From Halohasta litorea (GTDB lineage Archaea > Halobacteriota > Halobacteria > Halobacteriales > Haloferacaceae): a stretch of 64,000 bases of DNA. Location of the stretch: contig NZ_JANHDJ010000001.1 in the NCBI RefSeq assembly GCF_024494645.1, positions 744,001 to 808,000 of the forward strand, read 5' to 3'. The translations under genes were made by a program, and so were the position numbers. Of this stretch, positions 31,696 through 39,964 are shown piece by piece; position 1 is the stretch's first letter, and each line of letters opens with the position of its first letter. A model generated the notes under the pieces. It made no database searches, was not told the origin of the DNA, and was given only the letters and a program-made list of their open reading frames with translations.

Positions 31696-33075
31696 CTACT
31701 CCTCGGGTGCGGTCATCACGACGATGTTTTCGTTCGCCATCAGATCGCCCGTGACACCGGGGGTGTTTTCCGGGGCGTTCGCCCACGGGAGGGTCTTGCT
31801 GGGAATCTCTCGGGCGATCAGCTGCTGGTGATCGAACCCGATCTGCTCGCAGAGTTCCTTCGTGATGAGGTGGGTCGGAATGTTGACCCGCGACATCGTC
31901 CGGTTGGCGACGACCCACGCGACGGGGTTCCCCGGTTTGAGAACGCGGGCGACCTGTTCCATCACGGCGTAGTAGTCGGTGAAAAATTCGAGCGCGTCGT
32001 CGGCTCGCCCCTCCTTCTCGCGGAGCGTCTCCAGCGTGGCCGCCAGCGCCGGTGACCACTGTTCGAGCGTTTCGAGCGGTTCGAGCGTCCGCGTCGACCC
32101 GCCGAGGCCGATCTTGTCGACGCGTTGCATCTCCTCATATGAGCGTCGCCAGGCGACGATCGCGGGATCTTTCGAGAACTGCCCGTAGGCGACCGTCGTG
32201 GTGTGGTCACCGTACGGCGGCGAGGTGATGACGATATCGACGCTGTTCGTCTCGATGTCTGCGGCGGTCCTGGAGTCGGCCAGAAAAACCTCCGAGGAGC
32301 AGTCGTGATCGACTGCCGGGGCGTACTCGCCCATCTTCTCGACGTTCGCTGTGAGTTCGCTCTCGAAACTCTCGTAGACGTCCGGATCGTGGCGCTCGCG
32401 GTCGGCCTCGGCCAGCCGGTAGCGTTTGAACTCGCCGTTCCGCTGGTAGCTCGTCTTGCGGGTCGTCTTCGAGAGCGCGACCCGGGCGAACCGAGCGAGA
32501 TCCGCGGCGTGGTCGGTCTCCCAGTCGGTTTCGAGGTCGTCGATCCGGTCGCGGATGACACACAACTCCCAGAGCTGTGGCTGGGGGTACCAGCCGTCTC
32601 GCACCTCGGGATCGTCGATCTCGGGGAACGACTCCCCGGCGTCGTACCGCTCGCGAACCTCGCGGAGTTCGACGGCGAGGCCGTCCATCAGGTCATCCTG
32701 GAAGGCAGTCAGTTGGTCGAGCGGCAGCGGTCGCGCCTTGGCGAGTGTGAGCAGTTTCGCAAGCGGGTTGATGTCGTTGGCTTTCGTGTTGTAGCCCGCG
32801 AGCCGCGCCTCGACACTGGTCGTCCCGGAGCCCGAAAACGGATCGTAGACGAGGTCGCCGGGCGCGATAACGCCCTGGTTCTCGTAGTAGCCGAGCAGTG
32901 CCCGGACGATTTGGGGCGCCATCCGCGCCGGATACGGGTGGAGGCCGTGGGTGTACTCGTGGGTGTCCCAGCCTTCGAACGCCCAGTCGACGGCGTCGAG
33001 ATCGGTCACCTCGTGCAGATCGGCCCGCACTCTGGATGTCGAGCCGAGGGTGACCTGATAATGGTCGTCTGTCAT
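31696..33075 (-). CDS. DNA methyltransferase (SPPY type), candidate CTAG enzyme
   Basis: A 459-residue amino-group DNA methyltransferase. The SAM motif DLVYDPFSGSGTTSVEA lies near residues 74-90 and the catalytic SPPYGDHTT near 278-286, so the order is FxGxG first, then SPPY. SPPY is typical of N4-cytosine enzymes, though some methylate adenine. Haloarchaea share a conserved solitary CTAG N4-cytosine methyltransferase (Zim), and this protein fits in length and motif type. CTAG is very rare in the window. ATG 33075 (MTDDHYQVTLGS) is used; upstream in-frame sequence is non-coding in character. Confidence 0.8.
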   Translation of the reverse strand: MTDDHYQVTLGSTSRVRADLHEVTDLDAVDWAFEGWDTHEYTHGLHPYPARMAPQIVRALLGYYENQGVIAPGDLVYDPFSGSGTTSVEARLAGYNTKANDINPLAKLLTLAKARPLPLDQLTAFQDDLMDGLAVELREVRERYDAGESFPEIDDPEVRDGWYPQPQLWELCVIRDRIDDLETDWETDHAADLARFARVALSKTTRKTSYQRNGEFKRYRLAEADRERHDPDVYESFESELTANVEKMGEYAPAVDHDCSSEVFLADSRTAADIETNSVDIVITSPPYGDHTTTVAYGQFSKDPAIVAWRRSYEEMQRVDKIGLGGSTRTLEPLETLEQWSPALAATLETLREKEGRADDALEFFTDYYAVMEQVARVLKPGNPVAWVVANRTMSRVNIPTHLITKELCEQIGFDHQQLIAREIPSKTLPWANAPENTPGVTGDLMANENIVVMTAPEE

Positions 33076-33233
33076 AGGTTGTGTCTTCTCGTTCGTCCGG
33101 CCGCGTGGGTGGCGTCTCGGTCCTGGAGGCCTTCGATTGCGTGGCTCTCCTGGAGCCGAGCGCGTGGTACGTGTAGCTACAGACAAAGACCCGTATTAAA
33201 ATACGCCATTCGTTCGAGTTGGTTGGCGGGATT

Positions 33234-33290
33234 CCTGCTGCTCACGATGATTGTTCGCAGCAGGATCGTCTCGGGCGGATTCGCTCCGCT
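33234..33290. repeat. Degenerate copy of the tRNA-Gln 3' end and flank (att-like scar)
   Basis: Positions 33236-33289 match 33373-33426 at a constant offset of 137 bases, 43 of 54 identical by hand alignment and with no gaps. The second member covers the 3' acceptor and T-arm of tRNA-Gln plus its flank. Each copy also forms a hairpin (CCTGCTG with CAGCAGG; TTGCGGC with GCCGCAA). The sequence between the copies contains hairpin AGGTCGC-AA-GCGACCT (33314-33329) and inverted repeat GCGGATTCG/CGAATCCGC (33275, 33353). Together with the leader of the methyltransferase gene this fills the 327-base gap 33076-33402. Confidence 0.65.
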
Positions 33291-33402
33291 CACGGCTTCG
33301 CCGTTCGCTTTGGAGGTCGCAAGCGACCTCGCACCGCTCGTCCTCTGTGTGTCGAATCCGCAGAGTGATAGTTGCGGCTCACGACCGTTGTTCGCCGCAA
33401 AA

Positions 33403-33475
33403 TAGTCCCGGGCGGATTCGAACCGCCGTCATAGGCTCCAAAGGCCCATATGATTGGCCACTACACCACGGGACT
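33403..33475 (-). tRNA. tRNA-Gln (UUG)
   Basis: On the minus strand a full 73-nt cloverleaf folds. The acceptor AGTCCCG pairs with CGGGACT, with discriminator A at 33403. The anticodon stem TGGGC/GCCTA carries loop CTTTGGA, giving anticodon UUG. The T arm is GGCGG-TTCGAAT-CCGCC. No intron is present. CCA is not encoded. A TATA-like element lies about 25-30 nt upstream (about 33498-33507). The 3' end is duplicated downstream in degenerate form. Confidence 0.95.
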
Positions 33476-33573
33476 CCACCTACAACTCGGGCCACCGATT
33501 TACATAGTCCTTTCTTTTCACTCTGGTCGACGCCCGCCCACAGAATTACACGCATACCCACCAACCAACCCAT

Positions 33574-33780
33574 ATGGACCCCCGATGTCCCGACTGCGGC
33601 GTGAGCCTCGAACGAGCCACGCCGACGACTGCCCTCGACCGCGAGAAAATCAAACTCCGCACCGACGAACCCCGCGAGGGCATCCTCGGCTCCCTCGGCG
33701 CGAAAGAGACAGTCGACGTCTTCGGCTACATCTGCCCCGAGTGCGGGCTCGTCCGGTGGTACGCCGATCTCGACGACTGA
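33574..33780 (+). CDS. Small zinc-ribbon protein
   Basis: A 68-residue protein with two CxxC knuckles: CPDCGVSLE at residues 5-13 and CPECGLVRWY near 54-63. These form a four-Cys zinc ribbon with a long 45-residue spacer containing KIKLRTDEP and LGAKETVDVFGYI. Such proteins in haloarchaea are usually annotated as nucleic-acid-binding, but the target is unknown. It is monocistronic, divergent from tRNA-Gln. Confidence 0.8.
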   Translation: MDPRCPDCGVSLERATPTTALDREKIKLRTDEPREGILGSLGAKETVDVFGYICPECGLVRWYADLDD

Positions 33781-33837
33781 GGGGCGTACCATCGACCGAA
33801 CCGAAGAATAGGTAGTAGTGGCTACACATTCGAGGCT

Positions 33838-34122
33838 ATGAAACTCAAGCGCGCTGGCATTCTGCTGTTCGGGGTTGGATTGGGCGTGGCGCTGGTTTCG
33901 GCCGTCGTCGTCGGACTCGTGATGCAGCGTACGGTCGTCGCCTGTCCAGGACACGAGCCCGCCTACCACTTCGAAGGGATCTCGTATGGGTTCTGGATCA
34001 TCTCCGATGGCTGCAACAGCCTCACGATCAACCCGCTCGTCACTGGCGGCTTCTACGTCGCGGTTGCTGGCCTCGTCGTCGGTCTCATTGGCAGTCTCCG
34101 CGAGCGGTCGACAGAGGGCTGA
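33838..34122 (+). CDS. Small membrane protein, twin copy A
   Basis: A 94-residue protein with two membrane helices (about 5-28 and 68-87) around a short extracellular loop. The loop has conserved residues C-x2-H-x-P-x-Y, then DGCN and NPLVTGG. The next gene encodes a paralogue of identical length with the same pattern. The two Cys could form a disulphide outside the membrane. The family is not recognised. MKLKRAGILLFGVGLG begins the protein; a basic N-terminus suggests it is inside. Confidence 0.72.
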   Translation: MKLKRAGILLFGVGLGVALVSAVVVGLVMQRTVVACPGHEPAYHFEGISYGFWIISDGCNSLTINPLVTGGFYVAVAGLVVGLIGSLRERSTEG

Positions 34123-34160
34123 ATCCCCGGAAATATAGTATCGACGCTGCTATGTGGGCT

Positions 34161-34445
34161 ATGGAACTCAAACGTGTCGGCGTCCTCCTGCTGGGCAGTG
34201 GACTCGCTGTGGCACTGTTGTCGGCAGTCGCCTTCGGTTTCCTCTGGGGATCGACCGAAGTCTTCTGTGAGGACCACGACCCGAGCTACAGCCTCACCGG
34301 CGTCGACGGTCTGTCGATTCAGTACACCGACGGCTGCAACACCCACTCCGTGAACCCGCTTGTCACCGGCGGCAGCCTCACTGCAGCGGCTGGCCTCGCC
34401 GTCGGTCTTGGTGGCCTCCTCCGCGAGTGGTTGGCCACCAGTTGA
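34161..34445 (+). CDS. Small membrane protein, twin copy B
   Basis: A 94-residue paralogue of the preceding gene, starting MELKRVGVLLLGSGLAVALL at ATG 34161 (an ATG three codons upstream is also possible). It keeps two helices and the loop residues C-x2-H-x-P-x-Y, DGCN and NPLVTGG. A TATA-like AAATATAG at 34131-34138 lies 27 nt upstream, so each twin may be transcribed on its own. It converges with the stress-protein gene. Confidence 0.72.
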   Translation: MELKRVGVLLLGSGLAVALLSAVAFGFLWGSTEVFCEDHDPSYSLTGVDGLSIQYTDGCNTHSVNPLVTGGSLTAAAGLAVGLGGLLREWLATS

Positions 34446-34456
34446 TTTCTCGCTAC

Positions 34457-34906
34457 TTATTTCACGAGCGTCACGCGCACGGGCGACCGGAAGACGACCG
34501 CCTCGGCGACGCCGCCGACCAGCGTCTGGGACTCCCGGTCGCGGCCGTGGCTCCCGAGGATGACGTGGTCGATGTCGTTGTCTTCGATGTAGCGGACGAT
34601 CTCACGGTCGGGACGGCCCACCCGTGTTTCGGTCGTGAGATCGACGTCGTGGTCGGCGGCACGTTCGCGGGCGGTCTCGAACAGTTCGGCGGCGTACTCG
34701 TCGGCGCGGTCGTACCACGCTTGGCTGCCGTGTTGTGGGCTGCCGTAGGCGTCGACACCCAGCGACGCGTAGCTGTACCCCGGTTCGCTCGGATCGACGA
34801 CGTGCAGAACGTGGAGCTCGGCGTCGGGGTAGTCTTCGAGGGCGACGCTGAGGGCGTTGTTCCCGAGCGGCGAGCCATCGAGTGGGACCAGTATCTGCGG
34901 TGCCAT
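34457..34906 (-). CDS. Universal stress protein (UspA family)
   Basis: A 149-residue single-domain Usp. It starts PQILVPLDGSPLGNNAL, contains LHVLHVVDP near residues 31-39, and carries the ATP-loop motif GSHGRDRESQTLVGGVAEAVV (about 117-137; G-x2-G-x9-G type with the Gly pair). The Gly-rich loop suggests an ATP-binding subtype. The tail is SPVRVTLVK. Role in stress survival is inferred from the family. It is divergent from sucC. Confidence 0.9.
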   Translation of the reverse strand: MAPQILVPLDGSPLGNNALSVALEDYPDAELHVLHVVDPSEPGYSYASLGVDAYGSPQHGSQAWYDRADEYAAELFETARERAADHDVDLTTETRVGRPDREIVRYIEDNDIDHVILGSHGRDRESQTLVGGVAEAVVFRSPVRVTLVK

Positions 34907-35006
34907 AGGGTCCCTTCGGGCCGACGCGCAAAAGGCACAGTTCAGGCGCGACTGAGAGTCACGCAGGGCCGACTATCTCACCCGTCGACTTGCGGCAAAT
35001 GAACGG

Positions 35007-35015
35007 GATTTAAGC
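35007..35015 (+). promoter_or_regulatory. TATA box for sucCD
   Basis: GATTTAAGC is centred about 29 nt before the sucC ATG at 35041. Confidence 0.45.
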
Positions 35016-35040
35016 ATCTGTCACGCCGCCATATGGACGT

Positions 35041-36186
35041 ATGAAACTTCACGAGTATCAGGCAAAGGAAATCTTTGCGGAAGCAGGGATTCCGGTTCCT
35101 GAATCTCAACTTGCTGACAGTGTCGAGGGCGTGCTCGATGCCGTCGCAGAGATCGGCTATCCGGCAGCGATCAAGGCACAGGTCCACGTCGGCGGCCGCG
35201 GGAAGGCCGGCGGGATCAAGATCGCAACCAACGAAGACGAAGCCCGCGAGGCAGCGGATGCCATTCTGGGCATGGATCTCAAGGGGTACACCGTCGATCG
35301 CGTGCTCGTCGAACAGGGCGTCGACTTCGTCGACGAGTACTACGTCGGCGTGACGATGGACCGCGGCGAGGGCAAGCCCGTCGCGATGGTCTCGACCAAA
35401 GGCGGCGTCGACATCGAGCAGGTCGCCGAAGAAGACCCCGAGGCTATCGCTCAGGAACACATCGACCCCGCCTTCGGCCTGCATCCGTACCAGGCCCGAA
35501 AGGTCGTGTATGATGCCGGTGTTCCCGCGGAGTACGCCCGCGATGTCACCTCGATCCTCTCGAAGCTCTACGATCTCTATGAGGACAACGACGCCAGCGA
35601 CATCGAGGTCAACCCGGTGATGATCACGGCCGACGACGACGTGATCGCCGCCGACGCCGTCATGAACATCGACGAGGACGCGCTGTTCCGCCATCCCGAT
35701 CTCGCCGAGATGGAGGAGGACGCCTACCAGAACGATCTCGAACGCAAGGCCGGGGAGTACGGCTTCGACTACGTCCGACTCTCGGGCAACACGGGCATCA
35801 TCGGCAACGGCGCGGGTCTCGTAATGACCACCCTCGACCTTGTGGATTACTACGGTGGGACGCCAGCGAACTTCCTGGATATCGGCGGCGGCGCGAAGGC
35901 CGAACGCGTGGCCAACGCGCTGGATATGGTCTTTTCCGACGAGAACGTCGACAGCGTCGTCTTCAACATCTTCGGCGGGATCACCCGCGGCGACGAAGTA
36001 GCGAAAGGGATCAACGAAGCCTTAGAGCAGTTCGACGAGATCCCCAAACCGGTCGTTGTCCGGCTCGCCGGAACTAACGCCAAAGAGGGGATGGAGATTC
36101 TGAACACCGACCTCGTCCAGGTCGAAGCGACGCTTGCTGAGGCAGTTCAGCGTGCAGTCAAAAACGCCGAAGAGGTGGCACAATGA
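35041..36186 (+). CDS. sucC: Succinate-CoA ligase (ADP-forming), beta subunit
   Basis: A 381-residue ATP-grasp subunit. It starts [20 protein letters not shown], has the nucleotide-binding [15 protein letters not shown] near residues 46-60, the metal site [15 protein letters not shown] near 197-211, and the CoA-end motif [13 protein letters not shown] near 310-322. With SucD it converts succinyl-CoA to succinate with ATP formation in the TCA cycle. The gene overlaps sucD by 4 bases (ATGA). Confidence 0.97.
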   Translation: MKLHEYQAKEIFAEAGIPVPESQLADSVEGVLDAVAEIGYPAAIKAQVHVGGRGKAGGIKIATNEDEAREAADAILGMDLKGYTVDRVLVEQGVDFVDEYYVGVTMDRGEGKPVAMVSTKGGVDIEQVAEEDPEAIAQEHIDPAFGLHPYQARKVVYDAGVPAEYARDVTSILSKLYDLYEDNDASDIEVNPVMITADDDVIAADAVMNIDEDALFRHPDLAEMEEDAYQNDLERKAGEYGFDYVRLSGNTGIIGNGAGLVMTTLDLVDYYGGTPANFLDIGGGAKAERVANALDMVFSDENVDSVVFNIFGGITRGDEVAKGINEALEQFDEIPKPVVVRLAGTNAKEGMEILNTDLVQVEATLAEAVQRAVKNAEEVAQ

Positions 36187-37052
36187 GTATCTTTGTCGAT
36201 GACGACACCAGAGTGGTAGTGCAGGGAATCACCGGCGGCGAGGGGAAGTTCCACACCCAGCAGATGCTGGACTATGGCACGAATGTCGTCGCGGGCGCGG
36301 TGCCCGGTAAGGGCGGTCAGGAGGTCGAGGGCGTCCCCGTCTACGACACCGTCGACCAAGCGGTCGAAGCCGAGGACGCAACCGCCTCCGTGGTCTTCGT
36401 CCCGCCAGCGTTCGCGGGCGATGCGATCTTCGAGGCCCTCGATACGGACCTCGATCTCGTCGTTGCAATCACCGAGGGCGTGCCGACCCAGGACATGGCC
36501 AAAGTGAACAAGCGACTCGGCGAGGTTGATACCAAACTGCTCGGCCCGAACTGTCCAGGAATCATTACGCCGGGCGAGGCCAAACTCGGCATTCTGCCGG
36601 GCAACATCTTCGAGTCCGGGAACGTCGGGCTGGTTTCGCGGTCGGGAACCCTGACCTATCAGGTCGTCTCGAACCTCACCGAGCGCGGCATCGGCCAGAC
36701 GACGGCGATCGGCATCGGCGGCGACCCGATTATCGGGACGTCGTTCGTCGACGCCCTGGAGGCCTTTGAGGCCGACCCAGAGACCGATGCGGTCGTGATG
36801 TGTGGCGAGATCGGCGGCGAGGACGAAGAGCAAGCCGCCAAATATATCGCCGAGAACATGGACACGCCCGTGGCGGGCTTCATCGCCGGGCGGACCGCGC
36901 CGCCGGGCAAGCGGATGGGCCACGCCGGAGCCATCGTCTCGGGGTCGGGCACCGGGACCGCAGAGTCAAAGATCAGCGCGCTCAATGACGCTGGCGTGCC
37001 GGTCGGCGATACCCCCGAAGAGGTCGCCGACTCGATCGAAGACTTCCTGTAA
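36183..37052 (+). CDS. sucD: Succinate-CoA ligase (ADP-forming), alpha subunit
   Basis: A 289-residue alpha subunit. It shows [19 protein letters not shown] near residues 11-29, [20 protein letters not shown], and the phospho-His motif [12 protein letters not shown] near 239-250, where the His carries the phosphoryl intermediate. It is translationally coupled to sucC by an ATGA overlap. No TCA gene follows; a histidine kinase gene begins after a 165-base gap with its own AT-rich promoter. Confidence 0.97.
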   Translation: MSIFVDDDTRVVVQGITGGEGKFHTQQMLDYGTNVVAGAVPGKGGQEVEGVPVYDTVDQAVEAEDATASVVFVPPAFAGDAIFEALDTDLDLVVAITEGVPTQDMAKVNKRLGEVDTKLLGPNCPGIITPGEAKLGILPGNIFESGNVGLVSRSGTLTYQVVSNLTERGIGQTTAIGIGGDPIIGTSFVDALEAFEADPETDAVVMCGEIGGEDEEQAAKYIAENMDTPVAGFIAGRTAPPGKRMGHAGAIVSGSGTGTAESKISALNDAGVPVGDTPEEVADSIEDFL

Positions 37053-37170
37053 ACGGCTCGCCGCGCTCCGGTTCCGGTTTTCGAACGGCGGTCGGCTCTT
37101 TGTGTTTGCTGCCGGTGAGCGACCGTCATGGTTGCCTGCTGGCTGTGGCCGTTATAATCATTAAAATATG

Positions 37171-37180
37171 ATATAAATAA
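37171..37180 (+). promoter_or_regulatory. TATA box region for the histidine kinase
   Basis: ATATAAATAA, within an AT-rich stretch (37153-37187), lies about 40 nt before ATG 37218, giving a leader of roughly 15 nt. Confidence 0.5.
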
Positions 37181-37217
37181 AGACTTATCTGCCAATCAGT
37201 TGTTTTGTTCCCATCTC

Positions 37218-39677
37218 ATGTTCGGCTATCCCACACCGTCGACTGCCGGACTGATAATGATGGCCGGTGGGATTCCACCGCTGCTGGCGGTGTATTGGCT
37301 GCGAAACTATCGGCATCAGCCAGCCGTCCTATGGTTTCAGCGAGCGATGGTGTGTGGGATGGTGTGGTCTGTGTCGGTCGGACTGATCGCGCTCGTCGAG
37401 ACACCCCAACTCCGGTTTGTAGCGGCCAACGTGGTCGTGTTGACCATCCCGACAGCGAGCATTTGCTATTTCATCTTCTCCTATGAGTTCACGTTCAAAA
37501 CGTCGCCGCCGCGGGCGGTGTTCGGGCTGTTCGTGCCACCAACCTTGTTGTTCGTGGCTGGGTGGTTCAATCCCGGGACCCTCGTGTATACGACGGCCGA
37601 CCCACACCTGATCAACGAGATTCTTATTCCCGCCAACGAGGGGTCGATTCAGCCACTCGTCACCGTCGGCATGGGGTATACGCTGGTCGTGATGGCCGCC
37701 GGGATGGTGTTCGGCGAGCTGCTACGGTCGACACAGCCTGCCCGCAAACGACAGGCTGCGGTCATTCTGGTTTCGATGGTGATCGTCTCGGCCCTCGGGG
37801 CGGTCAAAGTACTCGGCGTTGTCCCGCCGTACTTCGATCCCACACCGATCGGGTGGACGCTCTCGGGGCTGTTGTTTGCGGCCACGATCACCCGCCACCA
37901 GTTCCTCCAGCAGTCACCGGCCCCATGGCGGCAGACCGTAGCCACCATCCCCGAGGCCGTCTTCGTGTTGGATGCCGATTCCGTCGTCGCGGAGGTCAAC
38001 GAGCGGGCGACCGAAATCCTCGATATCTCGGTGGGGATGACCGGCGAGGAGCTCCAGGACCGGAACCCGGCGCTGTCGACCGTCCTCGACGACACCGAAA
38101 GCGCCACCATCGAACTCCGGGCCGCCGGGCAAACACGGGTCTTCGATCCCCACACCTCGATGCTCGAATACGGCCGCGGAGCGACGGCGACGGTGATCAG
38201 CCTCCAGGAGGTCACCGACCGAGCGGCCGCCGAAGAGACCCTCCAAACGACCAAAGAGCGCTACCGGCGCATCTTCCAGCAGTCGTCGGACTACGTGACG
38301 ATCGTCGACGAATCCGAGACCATCATCGACGTTACACAGGGAGTCGAACGGATATTGGGGTACGACCCCGAGGAGATGATCGGTCGGAAGGCCTTCAGCT
38401 ACGTCCACCCCGAGGACAAACAGCAAGCCGTCGAGGCGTTTGCGGAGGTGGTTGCGAATCCGGACCGACAACTGGACATCGAGTTCCGTGTCCAGGGCGC
38501 AGACGGCGAGTACCGCTGGCTCGAAGGCCGCGGAACCAACCACCTCGAAGACCCACTGATCGGCGGTATGTTGGCCAACGTGCGGGACATCTCCGAGCGC
38601 AAGGAGGCCGAACGCGCCCTCGAAGAAACGAAGGAACGCTACTCGCGGATGTTCGAACTCTCGACCGACTACGTGACCATCGTCGACGAGTCGGGGACGA
38701 TCATCGACATCACACCCGGCATCGAGGACGTACTCACATACGAGCCCGAGGAGATGATCGGGACCGACGCCTTGGACTATATACATCCCGACGACAGGGC
38801 GCACGTCCACGAGGTCTTCGCCGACGCGCTCGGAAACTCGGCGATAGGGATCGACATCGAGTACCGTGCCGAGACGAGCGATGGCAACTACCGCTGGATG
38901 GAGGCCCGCGGACACAACCACCTCGACGATCCGCTCTTAGAGGGCGTGGTCGTCAACGTGCGGGACATCTCCGAGCGCAAACAGCGCGAACAGGAACTCA
39001 CCCGACTGACCCGGCAGCTGAGACAGAAAAACCAACAGCTCGAACGACTCGCCGGGGTCGTCTCCCACGATCTCCAAACGCCGCTGTCGACGGCCGAAAA
39101 GCTCACCGGACTCCTCCGGGCGGATCTCGGCGAGGCCGACCCGGCGGTCGAACAGTCGCTGGCGGATCTCGAAGCGACCCACCAGCGCCTCCAGGAGTTC
39201 GCCGACCAACTCCCCCGCCTGGCCCGCGAAAGCACGGATGTCGAGGAGCCGACGACCTGTGACCTGCAGTCGGTTGCCGAATCAGCGTGGAGTTTCGTCG
39301 AGACGGGCTCGCTCGACCTGCAGATCGCATCGACCAGCACGGTTCGTGCCGACCCCAGCCGACTCCAGCGCGTCTTCGAGAACCTCTTTCAGAACACGGT
39401 CACCCATGGCGTAGAGGCTGTGGGTGGTGAACAAGCCCATACAGCAACCACGGTCCGTGTCGGATCGACCGACGACGGATTTTATATCGAGGACGATGGC
39501 CCCGGGATTCGTCCGGAACAGCGGTCCGAACTGTTCGAGTACGGGATGAGTACCGGCTCGGGCTCCGGCTTCGGCTTGGCGATCGTTCGGACGATCATCG
39601 AAGCCCACGGCTGGACAGTCGACGTGGTCGACAGCGATACCGGCGGGGCCCGCTTCGAGGTCGAGACGACCGAGTAA
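37218..39677 (+). CDS. Membrane PAS sensor histidine kinase
   Basis: An 819-residue kinase. An N-terminal seven-helix sensor region (about 10-225) resembles the histidine-kinase 7TM domain. A diverged PAS-like region (about 235-330) and two closely similar PAS domains follow, beginning YRRIFQQSSDYVTIVDESETI (about 350) and YSRMFELSTDYVTIVDESGTI (about 475). The H-box is VVSHDLQTPLSTAEKL (about 615) and the ATPase boxes are VFENLFQNTVTHG, EDDGPGIRPEQ and GSGFGLAIVRTI. It has no receiver domain. The convergent response regulator at 39965 is a possible partner. The signal is unknown. A TTG 18 bases upstream is unlikely as the start. Confidence 0.9.
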   Translation: MFGYPTPSTAGLIMMAGGIPPLLAVYWLRNYRHQPAVLWFQRAMVCGMVWSVSVGLIALVETPQLRFVAANVVVLTIPTASICYFIFSYEFTFKTSPPRAVFGLFVPPTLLFVAGWFNPGTLVYTTADPHLINEILIPANEGSIQPLVTVGMGYTLVVMAAGMVFGELLRSTQPARKRQAAVILVSMVIVSALGAVKVLGVVPPYFDPTPIGWTLSGLLFAATITRHQFLQQSPAPWRQTVATIPEAVFVLDADSVVAEVNERATEILDISVGMTGEELQDRNPALSTVLDDTESATIELRAAGQTRVFDPHTSMLEYGRGATATVISLQEVTDRAAAEETLQTTKERYRRIFQQSSDYVTIVDESETIIDVTQGVERILGYDPEEMIGRKAFSYVHPEDKQQAVEAFAEVVANPDRQLDIEFRVQGADGEYRWLEGRGTNHLEDPLIGGMLANVRDISERKEAERALEETKERYSRMFELSTDYVTIVDESGTIIDITPGIEDVLTYEPEEMIGTDALDYIHPDDRAHVHEVFADALGNSAIGIDIEYRAETSDGNYRWMEARGHNHLDDPLLEGVVVNVRDISERKQREQELTRLTRQLRQKNQQLERLAGVVSHDLQTPLSTAEKLTGLLRADLGEADPAVEQSLADLEATHQRLQEFADQLPRLARESTDVEEPTTCDLQSVAESAWSFVETGSLDLQIASTSTVRADPSRLQRVFENLFQNTVTHGVEAVGGEQAHTATTVRVGSTDDGFYIEDDGPGIRPEQRSELFEYGMSTGSGSGFGLAIVRTIIEAHGWTVDVVDSDTGGARFEVETTE

Positions 39678-39807
39678 TGTGGTTCGGCAGTGCGATGGCT
39701 GATCGGTTCGGGCCGAAAGAAACCGCCGAGGGGGCAGTGTGCGGGGGTCAGTGGAGGGCCGTTGTGGGGGCCGTCTGCAGAACGCTGCGTGGTTCCCCGG
39801 AGGTAGC

Positions 39808-39829
39808 GTACCAGTCTCCCAGCTGGTAC
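39808..39829. terminator. Hairpin between convergent kinase and regulator genes
   Basis: GTACCAG and CTGGTAC form a perfect 7-bp stem around an 8-nt loop. It lies 131 bases after the kinase stop and 136 bases from the regulator stop. The remaining 287-base gap (39678-39964) shows no convincing gene; a 60-codon frame from 39889 runs antisense into the regulator and is discounted. Confidence 0.35.
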
Positions 39830-39964
39830 TCAACCCACACTCCCACCCATATCCTGTTGCGACACCAGCATAAATAGCATACCTCCATATGAAACCGGCA
39901 CCGTCGAACCGTCCTCGCTACCTTGTGTGGTTGTTTCGGCTGTCGATGAACCTGTTGGTGTCGA

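Noticed and set aside
29273-33075. A complete restriction-modification system
   Set aside because: Two methyltransferases are present but no endonuclease, specificity subunit or helicase gene lies nearby, so solitary enzymes are more likely.
33200-33402. A CRISPR-like or insertion-sequence remnant next to tRNA-Gln
   Set aside because: Only two repeat copies with 137-base offset and no transposase fragment; a tRNA-end duplication explains the pattern better.
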